64,000 nt of DNA. It comes from Acidobacteriota bacterium. GTDB taxonomy: Bacteria > Acidobacteriota > Aminicenantia > Aminicenantales > Saccharicenantaceae. The notes under the pieces were generated by a model, which was not told the DNA's origin, ran no database searches, and saw only the letters and a list, made by a program, of their open reading frames with translations. The stretch lies in assembly GCA_028749205.1 (NCBI GenBank), contig JAQULR010000003.1:46975-110974 (forward strand). Direction: 5' to 3'. Below, one piece after another: positions 29,975-40,664 of this stretch. Position numbers and translations under genes: made by a program. How positions within the stretch are numbered: position 1 is the stretch's first letter; each line of letters begins with the position of its first letter.

Positions 29975-30940
29975 TCATGAAGATACTATCTTTGACCAGT
30001 GATGGACGTCTATGTTCCCGCCACTGACGACGGCCAAGATTTTTTTTCCTGAAAATAATCTTGGGTAGGAGAGCACGGCAGCTAAAGATAAAGCCCCAGC
30101 CCCCTCTGCTTTCTGCTGGTGATAGCTATGGATAACTTTAATAGCCTGAAGGATAGATTCCTCGTCAACTGTTAAAAGGTCATCAACATATCGCTCGATT
30201 AGGGAAAAGGTCACTGTATTTTCTTCCAGGCCTCCAGCTACAGCCTCAGCTATGGTTAGTTTTTCAATAAAATCATTACTGATCCTTCCGACCGATAGAG
30301 AATGCTTAATGAAAGCTGAATTTTTTGGCTCCACTCCGGTTATTCTGACCTGAGGTCTTTTTTCTTTTATATAAACAGCTATCCCGGCAATCAGCCCTCC
30401 CCCGCCTACCGGAACTATGATCTCCTCCACTTCAGGCCAATCCCTCAATATCTCCAGACCACAGGTCCCCTGACCGGCAATAACCTGTTCATCATTATAG
30501 GGAGAAACATACATCTGGCCAGCAAGAGCCGCTTCCTTTCTGGCTAAGCTTTCAGCTTGCTGACAAGGTCCATTAACCACCACCAAATTAACTTTATTAT
30601 CTTCCAATTTTTTTCTCTTTATCTCTGAGAGAGAAGCTGGAACGTAGATTGACAGAGCCAACTTTTCCTGCCGGCAGACCTGAGCTACAGCCCGACCATG
30701 ATTGCCGGTTGAGGCTGTCACCACTCCTTTTTTCCGGCAGTCATTAAGATTGGCCAGAATTTTGTTGCTGGCACCTCGGATTTTGAAAGACCCAGTTACC
30801 TGGCAATTTTCCCATTTCAGGCAAATTTTAGCTCTTAGCCTGGTTGACAGCTCTAAAGATTCGCTGGTTTCAGTAGGCCGAACATAAGGCTGTATTCTAG
30901 CCCTGGCTTCTTCAATCTGATTAATTGAAATTAGCTTCAT
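29975..30940 (-). CDS. Threonine/serine dehydratase-like PLP enzyme
   Basis: KWENCQVTGSFKIRGASNKI (PLP Lys), TASTGNHGRAVAQV, PVGGGGLIAGIA; ORF open to 30991. Confidence 0.92.
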   Translation of the reverse strand: MKLISINQIEEARARIQPYVRPTETSESLELSTRLRAKICLKWENCQVTGSFKIRGASNKILANLNDCRKKGVVTASTGNHGRAVAQVCRQEKLALSIYVPASLSEIKRKKLEDNKVNLVVVNGPCQQAESLARKEAALAGQMYVSPYNDEQVIAGQGTCGLEILRDWPEVEEIIVPVGGGGLIAGIAVYIKEKRPQVRITGVEPKNSAFIKHSLSVGRISNDFIEKLTIAEAVAGGLEENTVTFSLIERYVDDLLTVDEESILQAIKVIHSYHQQKAEGAGALSLAAVLSYPRLFSGKKILAVVSGGNIDVHHWSKIVSS

Positions 30941-31057
30941 TAATTTTCTATCTTCATTTTTCTTATAGTATATCATAAGAATTTGACTCAAGATTAATCT
31001 TAAATTATAGTTCTACTGAGGCAATAATTGCCAACAAAAGACACAAGAGGTTATAAT

Positions 31058-31621
31058 ATGAAACCAAACGCCCCCACTGGCAAACTCAGATCTACCGAAA
31101 ACTTAGGATATATTCAGGTTTATACAGGCGATGGCAAAGGTAAGACTACGGCTGCTCTGGGTCTGGCTTTGAGAGCCGCCGGTCATGGAATAAGAACTTA
31201 TTTTGGCCAGTTTCTAAAAGGGCAGGTCTGCGGTGAAATTTTGGCTGCCAACAAGCTGGCCTTTATGATAACTTTTGAGCAATTCGGACGGAAAAAATTT
31301 ATCAAAGTCACCGAGGGTTTTGAAGAAGAAGATTATCGACTGGTGGCTGAAGGCTTAAAAAAATCTTTAAAGGCCATGCTGAGTGGTGAATACCGGATTG
31401 TGGTCCTGGATGAAATTAACGTAGCTATGGACCTCGGTTTGATCTCAGAAGAGCAAGTTCATGAATTTCTTGATCGCAAGCCCGAGGAAGTCGAAATTAT
31501 CCTAACCGGACGGCGGGCACCTGAATCTATAATTCAGAGAGCAGACTTAGTGACTGAGATGGTCTGCTTGAAGCATTATTATGAGAAAGGAGTTAAGGCC
31601 AGAAAAGGGATTGAAAAATAG
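31058..31621 (+). CDS. cobO: Cob(I)yrinic acid a,c-diamide adenosyltransferase (CobO/BtuR-like)
   Basis: GYIQVYTGDGKGKTTAALGLALRAAGHG P-loop, VVLDEINVAMDLGL, VEIILTGRRAPE. Confidence 0.93.
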   Translation: MKPNAPTGKLRSTENLGYIQVYTGDGKGKTTAALGLALRAAGHGIRTYFGQFLKGQVCGEILAANKLAFMITFEQFGRKKFIKVTEGFEEEDYRLVAEGLKKSLKAMLSGEYRIVVLDEINVAMDLGLISEEQVHEFLDRKPEEVEIILTGRRAPESIIQRADLVTEMVCLKHYYEKGVKARKGIEK

Positions 31622-31683
31622 TTCTGGCTCCAGCCATGGACCAAGAAAGAGCCATCAAAAAAATTCCTATCGAAAGGAATTAG

Positions 31684-32055
31684 GTGAGATTAACCAGAGA
31701 AAAATTCCAGCAGTTAGTTGAAGAAGCTTTCAAGAATATTCCCAAAAAATATCTACGGAAAATAGACAACGTGGCTATTCTGGTTGAAGATTATCCTCCA
31801 CCCGGACAAAGCCTCCTCGGACTTTATCATGGTGTTCCCCTAAAGCATCGTGGCTCTTATTACGGCAACATTCCGCCTGACGTTATAGTCTTGTATAAAG
31901 TCCCCATTGAAAGTCTTTGCCAAACCAAAGAGCAAGTCAGAGAAAAAATTGAGGAAGTTCTTTGGCATGAAGTCGGACATTATTTCGGCCTGGATGAAAA
32001 AACCCTCAGAGAAATTGAACTCTGGAAATTGAACAAGAACAGAAAAAAACATTAA
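31684..32055 (+). CDS. Metallopeptidase family protein (zincin, HExxH)
   Basis: GTG start; VAILVEDYPPPGQSLLGLYHG, VLWHEVGHYFGLDE. Confidence 0.88.
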   Translation: MRLTREKFQQLVEEAFKNIPKKYLRKIDNVAILVEDYPPPGQSLLGLYHGVPLKHRGSYYGNIPPDVIVLYKVPIESLCQTKEQVREKIEEVLWHEVGHYFGLDEKTLREIELWKLNKNRKKH

Positions 32056-32069
32056 AAGGAGAATTGAAA

Positions 32070-32960
32070 ATGAAAAACTCTATTAAGGGAATTTTTGCCG
32101 CCTTAACCACTCCTTTTGTTAACGGCCAGGTCTCGGCCGAGAAGCTCCGGGACAATTTAGAGAAATTCAATCTTACCAGACTCGCTGGTTATGTAGTTCT
32201 TGGTTCAACCGGAGAGGCTTCTTTCCTGGATGATGAAGAATCAGTAAACCTTGTCCGGCAAGCTAGAAAGTTGACCGATAAGGATAAAATTCTGATTGCT
32301 GGGACCGCTCGGGAGTCAGCCGAATGGACCATAAAATTCACTAACCTGGTAGCTGAGGCCGGAGTAGAGGCTGCTTTAATCAGACCACCTTCTTACTACA
32401 AAGCCCAGATGACCTCCGAGGCTCTGCGGACCTATTATTTAGAAGTAGCTGATAGAGTTAAAATTCCGGTTATTCTTTACAACATTCCTCAGAACACTCA
32501 GGTCTCACTTCCTTTAGAATTAGTAATTGAGCTCTCCGAACATCAAAACATAATTGGCCTTAAAGAAAGTGCCGGAAATCTGGCCTACCTGGGCGAGGTC
32601 ATAACGAAAGTCCCTGCTGAGTTTCTCTATTTGACCGGTTCTGGCAGTGTTCTTTATTCAGCTCTGGAACTTGGAGCGACCGGAGCTATCCTGGCTTTAG
32701 CCAATGTGGTCCCAGAACTTTGTGTTCAGCTTTATGAATTATTCCAGAGCCGACAAAAAGAGGAAGCCCTTAAGCTCCAGTATAAACTTATTCCGCTTAA
32801 TAGAGCCTTGACTCAAACCTATGGCATCCCGGCTGTTAAATACGCTCTGGATCTTCAGGGTTTCTACGGAGGTGCCTGCCGCCCTCCCCTGCTGCCTCTG
32901 GACGAAACTGCTCGCCAGAGAATTGACCGACACCTAAAGGACCTATTATCAGCTTGCTAA
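32070..32960 (+). CDS. DapA-like (dihydrodipicolinate synthase/NAL family) aldolase
   Basis: GIFAALTTPF, VVLGSTGEASFLDDEE, PVILYNIPQNT, IIGLKESAGN; SD ggag before ATG 32070. Confidence 0.92.
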   Translation: MKNSIKGIFAALTTPFVNGQVSAEKLRDNLEKFNLTRLAGYVVLGSTGEASFLDDEESVNLVRQARKLTDKDKILIAGTARESAEWTIKFTNLVAEAGVEAALIRPPSYYKAQMTSEALRTYYLEVADRVKIPVILYNIPQNTQVSLPLELVIELSEHQNIIGLKESAGNLAYLGEVITKVPAEFLYLTGSGSVLYSALELGATGAILALANVVPELCVQLYELFQSRQKEEALKLQYKLIPLNRALTQTYGIPAVKYALDLQGFYGGACRPPLLPLDETARQRIDRHLKDLLSAC

Positions 32961-33026
32961 TAGGAGCAGGTTAATCTTTCGAAGAAAAGTTTTTAAGCTA
33001 AAGCTTAGCTCGGAGGTCAGAATACC

Positions 33027-34214
33027 ATGATGGTCATAATTGCTTTGTGCCTCCTCCTCCTTATAGCTTATCTTTTTGAATATTATTCAGAGAAAATAAA
33101 TGTCCCGACAGTTATGGTCCTGCTGCTAACAGGATTCATTTTGAGAGAAGTAATCACCTACCTCAATATTCCCTTGCCTGATCTTTTCTTTTTATTACCC
33201 GCCCTGGGTAATATTGGGCTAGTGTTGATTGTCTTGGAAGCAGCTTTAGAAATTGATTTAGGCCGAGAGCATGGGAAATTAATCAGCCAGACTTTAATCC
33301 TGGCTTTTGTCAGTATCATAATTTTGTCGTTCATCCTGGCTCTGGTTTTTATGCTGACTAATGGAGAAAGAAGCTTTAATGAGCTGCTGCTGATGGGGGT
33401 GGTCTTTGCCGGCACTAGTAGTGCTGTGGCTATTTCCAGCTCCAAAAATTTGCCACAACCCAGTAGACTTTTTATCATCTATGAAAGTAGCTTTTCAGAC
33501 ATTTTAAGCATAATGTTTTTTAATTTTCTCCTCTGGAACTCAGTGGTAAATTGGACTTCTTTCTATGTGACTTTAGGCCAGTTGATATTAACTATCATAT
33601 TTTCAGCCATCTCAATCTATTTTTTATTTTTTCTTCTCAAAAGAATCGAACATCACGTCAAATTCATTCCGATAATTCTTCTGGTAATTTTGCTCTATTC
33701 ATTATCTGAAGTTTTTCACCTTCCGGGACTTATTTTTATCCTGTTTTTTGGACTATTTCTTAATAATTATGAGAAGTTGCGATCTGTCCCTTACTTAGAA
33801 AAAATATTTATTAAAGAAAACCCGACCGAAGTCAAAAAATTTAAAGATCTGGTCATAGAATTTACTTTTCTTATTAAATCAATCTTTTTTCTGGTTTTTG
33901 GCTTTGCGGTCAGTCCGAATGAAGTTTTTAATGCCAAGGATTTTATTAGGGCTCTGGGAATAGTAGCCCTTATTTTCGGATTGAGATGGCTCTTAATGAG
34001 ACTGATGAGGATCAATTTGGACAGAGTCTTATACTTTGCTCCTCGAGGCTTGATTACCATTCTTTTGTTTGTCACCCTGGCAGAACAAGGTAAAAGTCTC
34101 TTTTTCTCCCGGGGAATGGTTTTTCTAGTAGTGTTGTTATCCTGTCTGGTGATGGTGGTCGGAAACGTCGTTGGGAAAAACAAAGACTTAGAGCCTGACC
34201 TTCCCGGCCACTGA
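33027..34214 (+). CDS. Cation:proton antiporter (CPA family)
   Basis: About 12 TM; NVPTVMVLLLTGFILRE, LVLIVLEAALEIDLG, VFAGTSSAVAISS, YESSFSDILS. Confidence 0.82.
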   Translation: MMVIIALCLLLLIAYLFEYYSEKINVPTVMVLLLTGFILREVITYLNIPLPDLFFLLPALGNIGLVLIVLEAALEIDLGREHGKLISQTLILAFVSIIILSFILALVFMLTNGERSFNELLLMGVVFAGTSSAVAISSSKNLPQPSRLFIIYESSFSDILSIMFFNFLLWNSVVNWTSFYVTLGQLILTIIFSAISIYFLFFLLKRIEHHVKFIPIILLVILLYSLSEVFHLPGLIFILFFGLFLNNYEKLRSVPYLEKIFIKENPTEVKKFKDLVIEFTFLIKSIFFLVFGFAVSPNEVFNAKDFIRALGIVALIFGLRWLLMRLMRINLDRVLYFAPRGLITILLFVTLAEQGKSLFFSRGMVFLVVLLSCLVMVVGNVVGKNKDLEPDLPGH

Positions 34215-34268
34215 TGGTTCTATTTCTTTGAGAATGGGAATTTTTGGCTATAAGGCTTTTACAGCAAT

Positions 34269-35990
34269 CTAGGTCCTAGGAAATAGTTCAATTAGATAAG
34301 GCTCAGGATTGTCCTCATAAATCAAGGGCTGTTTCTGGTAAAAATGATATTTATGATAAAACCAGACGCTTAAAAGAACTAAGATAACGGCTACATAAAA
34401 ACCAATCAATCTCGAAGGCCTGGCCAGAAAATAGGGCTCGAACCAGCGCGGAATAAAGATATAGCCCAGAAATAACAGGATATAAACCAACCAGAAAATA
34501 TGCAGCTTGCCTTTCCCGGGAAGATAAGAGCAGGCAAAAGGAAATTTCTTCTGCTGGAAAAACAGGACTTCAACCAGCAAGACAGCCAGAGCAAAGTTAT
34601 AAAGACAATGAACTCCAGAGGCCGGCCAGTTCCAGATAAAGCCATAAAAGACAAATAATAATAGGAAGAGCGGAAAAAGGGCAAAGATTATAAGGCTTTT
34701 GCGCAGAGCTGAAAAATAGGTCCATCTCCGGGGGGTTTCAGCTAGCTGGAAGGCCCAGTTAGCTTCAAAGTTTAGCGGAATATTGCTGGCATCTCTTATC
34801 CCGACCAGAAGAAAGAAGCTCAGGACAAGCGGCAATGAAAGCATGTTTCCTGATTGAGCCTTCCATAAAAATTTCCCGGTCGAGACAAACATAATAAGGC
34901 TAAGGCCGAAACCAATTCCCAAATAAGACAAAATCCTGGTCCGGTGGAGACGGCTGCGGCTCATAACACTTCCATAAAACCAGAAAGCCGCCCTTTCGGC
35001 TGGCCGCCTTAAAATCGTTAAATTTAAGATGGGTTCAGTCAGTCTTCTTAATATTGACGGGCGGAAATGCTTGGCCCCTTCTGGTGATATTTTTTTGAGA
35101 TGCCGGTTGTAAGAAAAAAGAGTAATAAGGAAAAAGGCAGCCACAGCTATGGCCAGAGCTAAAAGGGCCCTCAAAGCCAGTTCCTGAAAGAAAGGCTGGT
35201 GGTTTCCCTGCAAAACCTCATAAAGGCCGGTAAACCAGAGCGGGGGAAAATTCATCATAAAGGAAGTTGGAGTTCCTTGGAGGTCTTTCAGCTTTTCAAA
35301 CTGTTCATAAATGAAATGGGTATCGATCAGGAAAAAATAAAGAATAAAAATATGAACGACGATCAGGCTAAGACGCAGTAGATCTGAAATCCGTTGAAAG
35401 ATTTTACCCCGAAGAAGGATATTGAAAAAGCCGGCAATAAAGCCCAGAGCAAAAAACATAAAGGCACTGGCCAGAAACATAACCAGAAGATGGGTCAGAA
35501 ATAAGATAACAGTGGATAGAAACCCAAAGTAACTGGCCTGCCCTAAAAACAAGACAAAAACAATTGACGACAGGGCATTAAGGCCAATAGCAAATATCCC
35601 GACAAACATTATCAGGCTGGCAAATTTGGCAGAAAAAATGGTCAGCGGTTTTAAGGGCAGAGGCATCAGATTCAAAAAATCCTGCCGGTCAAGAAAAATC
35701 GCATCCCAGACAAAGATGGTGACGAGCCCGATGAGAAGCATGATCAGGCTGGTAAATTCCGAGATTTCAGCCCAGGCCTGGGGTTTACCAGGGATAATAA
35801 GGTAAACGAACAAAAGGTTATCAGCCACATAAGCTGGAAAAATAGATAGAAGAGCTATGATACTTATCACCTTACCGGTCATCTGCTCTTCAAAAAAGAC
35901 GGTTTCATTCAGGAAAAGACGTCTGAAAAAATGCCGGGTCAGAACCAAAAACGAACTCTCTTTTAGCTGAAACTTTTTGAGGCCGTCCAT
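34269..35990 (-). CDS. Large ABC-2-type membrane (permease) protein
   Basis: 573 aa, many TM segments, directly downstream of an ABC ATPase gene. Confidence 0.75.
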   Translation of the reverse strand: MDGLKKFQLKESSFLVLTRHFFRRLFLNETVFFEEQMTGKVISIIALLSIFPAYVADNLLFVYLIIPGKPQAWAEISEFTSLIMLLIGLVTIFVWDAIFLDRQDFLNLMPLPLKPLTIFSAKFASLIMFVGIFAIGLNALSSIVFVLFLGQASYFGFLSTVILFLTHLLVMFLASAFMFFALGFIAGFFNILLRGKIFQRISDLLRLSLIVVHIFILYFFLIDTHFIYEQFEKLKDLQGTPTSFMMNFPPLWFTGLYEVLQGNHQPFFQELALRALLALAIAVAAFFLITLFSYNRHLKKISPEGAKHFRPSILRRLTEPILNLTILRRPAERAAFWFYGSVMSRSRLHRTRILSYLGIGFGLSLIMFVSTGKFLWKAQSGNMLSLPLVLSFFLLVGIRDASNIPLNFEANWAFQLAETPRRWTYFSALRKSLIIFALFPLFLLLFVFYGFIWNWPASGVHCLYNFALAVLLVEVLFFQQKKFPFACSYLPGKGKLHIFWLVYILLFLGYIFIPRWFEPYFLARPSRLIGFYVAVILVLLSVWFYHKYHFYQKQPLIYEDNPEPYLIELFPRT

Positions 35991-36018
35991 TTTTTATATC
36001 TTCTGTCGGCTCAGGCCA

Positions 36019-36789
36019 TCAGGCATTTTTCTTCATGAGAGAAATCAATTCCGAGGCAGCCGCCTCCGGGTCTTCCTGGGCAATTAACTGATTAAATATT
36101 TCTTCGAGAGAAGGTACTTTGATCAGCTGACGCAAGTTGTCGACCGAATCATCAGCCCGAACCTTACCTTGATGAAGAATTATTACCCGTTGGGCCACCT
36201 TTTCGACAATATCCAGGATGTGGGAAGAATAAATGATTATTCTCCCTTCAGCCGAGAGTCGCTGAACCAATTTTTCAATTACCAGAATAGTAGAAACATC
36301 CAGCCCAGATAACGGCTCATCCAGAAGAAGGATTTCCGGGTCATGAAGCAGAGCAGCTGAAAGCAAGACTTTTTGAGTCATACCTTTGGAAAAAGAGGCA
36401 ATCTCTGAATACATATCGCCAGCTAAATCGAAGACTTCCATAAAACCATTAATTTTTTGTTTAAGGTTGGATTCTTTAAGGCCTCGCAGCCTTCCAATCA
36501 TCAGGAGGTACTCATAGGCATTCAAATGAGAATAAATGGCCGGCTCCTCCGGCACATAGCCGAGCCTTTGTTTGAACCAGACAAGATTCTTCCAGACATT
36601 GCGGCCGGCATAGAATATTTCACCTTCTGTCGGCTCCAGCAAGCCAGCTAAAATTTTGATAGTGGTCGATTTACCCGCCCCATTAGGACCGAGATAGCCT
36701 ACCGATTCTCCCGGCCTCACTGAGAAGCTGATATTGTCCACCGCCTTAATACATCCATATTTTTTAATAATTCCCCTTAGCTCTAACAT
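36019..36789 (-). CDS. ABC transporter ATPase (ABC-2 export type)
   Basis: GPNGAGKST, FSKGMTQKVLLSAAL, LLLDEPLSGLD, YSSHILD. Confidence 0.93.
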   Translation of the reverse strand: MLELRGIIKKYGCIKAVDNISFSVRPGESVGYLGPNGAGKSTTIKILAGLLEPTEGEIFYAGRNVWKNLVWFKQRLGYVPEEPAIYSHLNAYEYLLMIGRLRGLKESNLKQKINGFMEVFDLAGDMYSEIASFSKGMTQKVLLSAALLHDPEILLLDEPLSGLDVSTILVIEKLVQRLSAEGRIIIYSSHILDIVEKVAQRVIILHQGKVRADDSVDNLRQLIKVPSLEEIFNQLIAQEDPEAAASELISLMKKNA

Positions 36790-37188
36790 GACCTATTTTC
36801 TTATGTCGCTGCGTATAAATATCTTATAAGGCTTATCCTGCGCTGAAGTCAATATATTCTTTCTGGTCAGTCTCTCTATCTCCAAACAAGTAAAGATAGT
36901 GAGGGACTTTTAGGGCCAGGGCTTGGCCGTTAGCACAATAGGGCTAAGACCAGCAAAATACCAGCTTATCCTTAGGAAATTAATCATCAGATCAATAAAC
37001 CGATATATCAATCGAAAATTAAAAATTTAGCTTGCCAAATGTTAAATATATTTTATACAATGTATGTGTAAATTATGATTAAGGAGGTGATAGGTTTGAG
37101 TTTGTAGCTTTGAATTTATGAACAAAATGCTTCTCAAAACAATTATCAGATGAAAGTTTATCGAATTTCTTTACTAAAAGGAGCGATT

Positions 37189-40100
37189 ATGAAGAAAAAC
37201 ATTATGAAAAACCCAGTATTTACTTACCTGATGATCTTAATTACGGTTATTTGTTTGAGCCATACAGATATTTTGGCTCAGGTTTCAAGTCGTGAAACAG
37301 GCTCTATCCGGGGAGTAGTCACTGATGAGGAGGGCCTACCATTGCCCGGAGTAAACATAGAAGTATCCGGGCCGGCCCTAATGGGCACAGCAACTGATGT
37401 TACCAGAAATGATGGTTCCTTCAGGATCATTCTGTTACCCCCAGGTAATTATAAGCTCACAGCTGAGCTGCCTGGCTTTCAGACGTACATTGAAGAAGAA
37501 ATCGAAGTTAGAGTCGGCTTGACCGTTACCAGAAATATCAAGTTAGGCCTTGCAAAAATGGAGGAAGAGGTAACAGTTGTCGGAGCAGCTCCAGTTGTAG
37601 ATGTCAAGGCATCAAAAACCCAACAGATTTATAAATCTGACCTTATCCAGAATTTGCCAATTAGCCGAAGTCTAACCGCAATCGTTTCTCTTACTCCTGG
37701 CACCGTCGATGCTACTAACATCAAAGGGGCTACAGCAGCTGGTAATACCTATCAAATTGATGGCCTCAATGCTAATGATCCGAGCCAGCAGCAGCTTAGT
37801 ATTCCAATTGATTTTAATGCCCTGGAAGAAGTAGAAGTCATGACAGGAGGAGCCCCGGCCGAAGTCGGCTGGACTCTGGGTGGGTTTGTCAATGCTATTA
37901 CTAAATCAGGTGGCAATAGTTTTTCGGGCATAATCCAGGGTTATTACACCAATGAAGACCTAACCAAAGCTGTTCTGCCTGATGAACAATTAAAAGCCAT
38001 GGGCTTATCGAAACCGTCTTCGGCTGTTTATGATTATGATGTTTCCGTTGGGTTTGGTGGTCCAATTATTAAAGATAAAATCTGGTTTTATGTCGATGGT
38101 CGTTATGCCAGAAATGTTTACCATTCGGGCTTTATCCCCTTTACTTCACCTTATGACGGAACTTATTATGATAATTTTGATCGGAAGGACAAGACCTGGA
38201 CAGGCTTCGGTAAGTTTACTTTTCAGTTGGCTAAAAGCGTCAAACTGGCTGTTATGGGTAATGTGCAGCAAAGAACCGACAATACAAGGGCCTCTGGTTG
38301 GAATATACCATTTGATTGCCTGTATAAAACCGATCCCTGGGCTAACTATGCCTTTACTGGAGTCTTAACCTGGATGGTTAACAATAATACTCTAGTCGAA
38401 GCTCGGGCTGGTTATGCTACAGTCGATGCTACGCTACCCCTTATCCGTGAGGAGCAAACGGATATTCCTTATATGTGGGACGGCTATACTGGCTATTACT
38501 TCGGTACAGGTTACTATGCCAATCAATGGAATGGCCGTCCTTCTTTACAGTTTTCTGCCCACTTAACCAGGTTTATTGATGATTTCCTCGGAGCTGACCA
38601 TGAACTCAAGATTGGTGCAGAGATTCAGCGCGGAGCCGCCAAGTGGGCTAACTGGAAAGCTAACACTATGCAATGGCCCTGGTACAATAACGAGCCTTAC
38701 TATTGGACGGCTCAAGGCTACCCAAGAGAATGGTACGGAGATGGTTATATCGGATTCTGGGCCCTTGGACAGGACAAGGATAGCAGCATGGTCGAAGGCG
38801 ATTTCTCGCGCTATGGCGGCTACATTCAGGATTCTGTGACTATTAAAAATAGGTTGACCATAAATCTTGGACTTCGTTTCGATGGTACCAAAGGCTGGAT
38901 ACCAGACATCTACAAAGGGCCAACTGGCAGCTTTGCTAATGAGCTCGGTGTTTCGTTGATTGAACCTGAAATTGGTTTTAATCCCTATGCCGAATTTAAC
39001 ATGGAAGGGGTAGATAATCTGGTTGACTGGTTTAATATTTCGCCCCGAATTGGCCTTACCTATGACCTCTTCGGCAATGGGAAAACAGCCTTGAAGTTTA
39101 ACTACGGTCTGTATCGTGAATCAGTCTGGGGATCAATCATTTACAAGTGTCACCCTCTTTATTATAAGACATATTATTTTAATTGGTGGGATGAAAACGG
39201 TAATGGGCAACCTGATGCCCCCAGCGCTGGCGATTATTATGAAATGCTGTGGTCCTGGTCGAATCCATCAGAAATGCTTAGAGAAAACTGGATAACTGGT
39301 ATTTCATCCGATACCAAGGCACCTTATGACGAGCAGATAGTGGTTGGGCTTGATCATGAGCTCTTTAAGAATTTCAAAATCGGTCTTAACTATATGTATA
39401 AGGTTAAAAAGAACATTCTTGATGATGCCCTTTATGATCTTGATACTGGTGAAACCTGGTATAATCCAGATACTACACCTGGTAACCAATACTGGGTCCC
39501 CTTTACTACAACTGTTCCTGCAGCCGGCAGCTTTCCTGCCCAAGAAGTTACTATGTATTTTATGAGCAATGAGGCTCCTGATAACTGGGTACTCCAGATT
39601 CGCAACATTCCAGAAGCCTTTCGGAAATATTCAGCCCTGGAACTATCATTTGAAAAAAGAATGGCTGATGGCTGGCAGTTAGGTGGTTCAATCAACTATT
39701 CCAAAACCTGGGGAAATATTAATGGCGGCTATACTGATATTCATGGTTACACTTCAGCGGCCAACGATGCCAACTGGTTTATTAATGGCGACGGTCGGAC
39801 CTATGAAGATCGTCCCCTAGTTATTAAACTCTTTGGCTCATTCAATATTCCCTATGGCTTCGTAGTTTCCTTTAATTACAACTTCAGCAGCGGCACTCCC
39901 TGGGCTCGCGGGGTGACTGTTGTTCCACCAGAAGATTGGGCGGCTGACAATAATGTCAACATCTACAACACTTATTATGTTAATCTTGAACCAGTTGGTA
40001 CCAGGCGCAATTACTCATGGAATTTACTGGATGTCAGGGTTGAAAAAGTCTTTTCCCTAAAAAAATACGGACAACTAGGAATCTTTGCTGATATTTTTAA

Positions 40101-40272
40101 CCTGCTTGGCCAGCACTATGTCAACATCAATCAAAACCCAGGGGGAACCTGGATGCCAGTCGATAATAACTCCACTGAAGGAACTTATAACCTTAGCGGC
40201 ACCTTTAAGAAGATTACCAGCATTTCCAATATGACCAGGACCTTGAGATTCTCTGTCCGCTATTCTTTCTAA
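37189..40272 (+). CDS. TonB-dependent receptor-like outer membrane protein with N-terminal carboxypeptidase-regulatory-like domain
   Basis: Signal peptide; GSIRGVVTDEEGLPLPGVNIEVSG, plug-like YQIDGLNANDPSQ...EVEVMTGGAPAEVGWTLGGFVNAITKSGGNSF, C-terminal TLRFSVRYSF beta signal; SD aaaggag before ATG 37189. Confidence 0.9.
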   Translation: MKKNIMKNPVFTYLMILITVICLSHTDILAQVSSRETGSIRGVVTDEEGLPLPGVNIEVSGPALMGTATDVTRNDGSFRIILLPPGNYKLTAELPGFQTYIEEEIEVRVGLTVTRNIKLGLAKMEEEVTVVGAAPVVDVKASKTQQIYKSDLIQNLPISRSLTAIVSLTPGTVDATNIKGATAAGNTYQIDGLNANDPSQQQLSIPIDFNALEEVEVMTGGAPAEVGWTLGGFVNAITKSGGNSFSGIIQGYYTNEDLTKAVLPDEQLKAMGLSKPSSAVYDYDVSVGFGGPIIKDKIWFYVDGRYARNVYHSGFIPFTSPYDGTYYDNFDRKDKTWTGFGKFTFQLAKSVKLAVMGNVQQRTDNTRASGWNIPFDCLYKTDPWANYAFTGVLTWMVNNNTLVEARAGYATVDATLPLIREEQTDIPYMWDGYTGYYFGTGYYANQWNGRPSLQFSAHLTRFIDDFLGADHELKIGAEIQRGAAKWANWKANTMQWPWYNNEPYYWTAQGYPREWYGDGYIGFWALGQDKDSSMVEGDFSRYGGYIQDSVTIKNRLTINLGLRFDGTKGWIPDIYKGPTGSFANELGVSLIEPEIGFNPYAEFNMEGVDNLVDWFNISPRIGLTYDLFGNGKTALKFNYGLYRESVWGSIIYKCHPLYYKTYYFNWWDENGNGQPDAPSAGDYYEMLWSWSNPSEMLRENWITGISSDTKAPYDEQIVVGLDHELFKNFKIGLNYMYKVKKNILDDALYDLDTGETWYNPDTTPGNQYWVPFTTTVPAAGSFPAQEVTMYFMSNEAPDNWVLQIRNIPEAFRKYSALELSFEKRMADGWQLGGSINYSKTWGNINGGYTDIHGYTSAANDANWFINGDGRTYEDRPLVIKLFGSFNIPYGFVVSFNYNFSSGTPWARGVTVVPPEDWAADNNVNIYNTYYVNLEPVGTRRNYSWNLLDVRVEKVFSLKKYGQLGIFADIFNLLGQHYVNINQNPGGTWMPVDNNSTEGTYNLSGTFKKITSISNMTRTLRFSVRYSF

Positions 40273-40288
40273 AAAGATTAAGCAGAGT

Positions 40289-40326
40289 AAAAAGGGGAGG
40301 ATTTACTGGAGTCCTTCCCTTTTTTT
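40289..40326 (+). terminator. Rho-independent terminator
   Basis: aaaggggagga-tttactggag-tccttccc followed by ttttttt, 17 bp after the receptor stop. Confidence 0.85.
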
Positions 40327-40664
40327 ATTGCCTTTTTGCCTTGGTTGCATATGACACAAATAATTAGGGTCTACTGAAAAACACTAAATATTACAATAAC
40401 ATATACAATGTGTTAGGTCAGACACATTAGTGACACTTAGTGTAAGATAGGTGTTACTATGTATATACAACCGACGACAACTTATGGTTCACTCATTCCG
40501 GGCTCTGAGTACATTCGGCCTCTGTTACGCTTAATATTATTTCTTTAGCTAGATAAGAAAATTTGTCTTGACTTATCCTTAACAAAATAATAGCCTTGAG
40601 ATATAAAATATGAAAAATATTTTATTTAAACCTTTGTTATTTAAACCATTAATAGGAGGGCTAC

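Noticed and set aside
30990-31060. Cobalamin riboswitch upstream of the cobO-like gene
   Set aside because: Gap to the divergent gene is only about 115 bp and no B12-box-like sequence was seen.
34269-36789. ABC ATPase/573-aa membrane protein pair as a novel exporter
   Set aside because: All ATPase motifs are normal and large ABC-2 permeases are common; nothing specific to support novelty.
37081-37120. Possible leader peptide after aaggaggtgatag upstream of the receptor gene
   Set aside because: The TTG frame (TTG AGT TTG TAG) stops after three codons; no attenuator structure seen.
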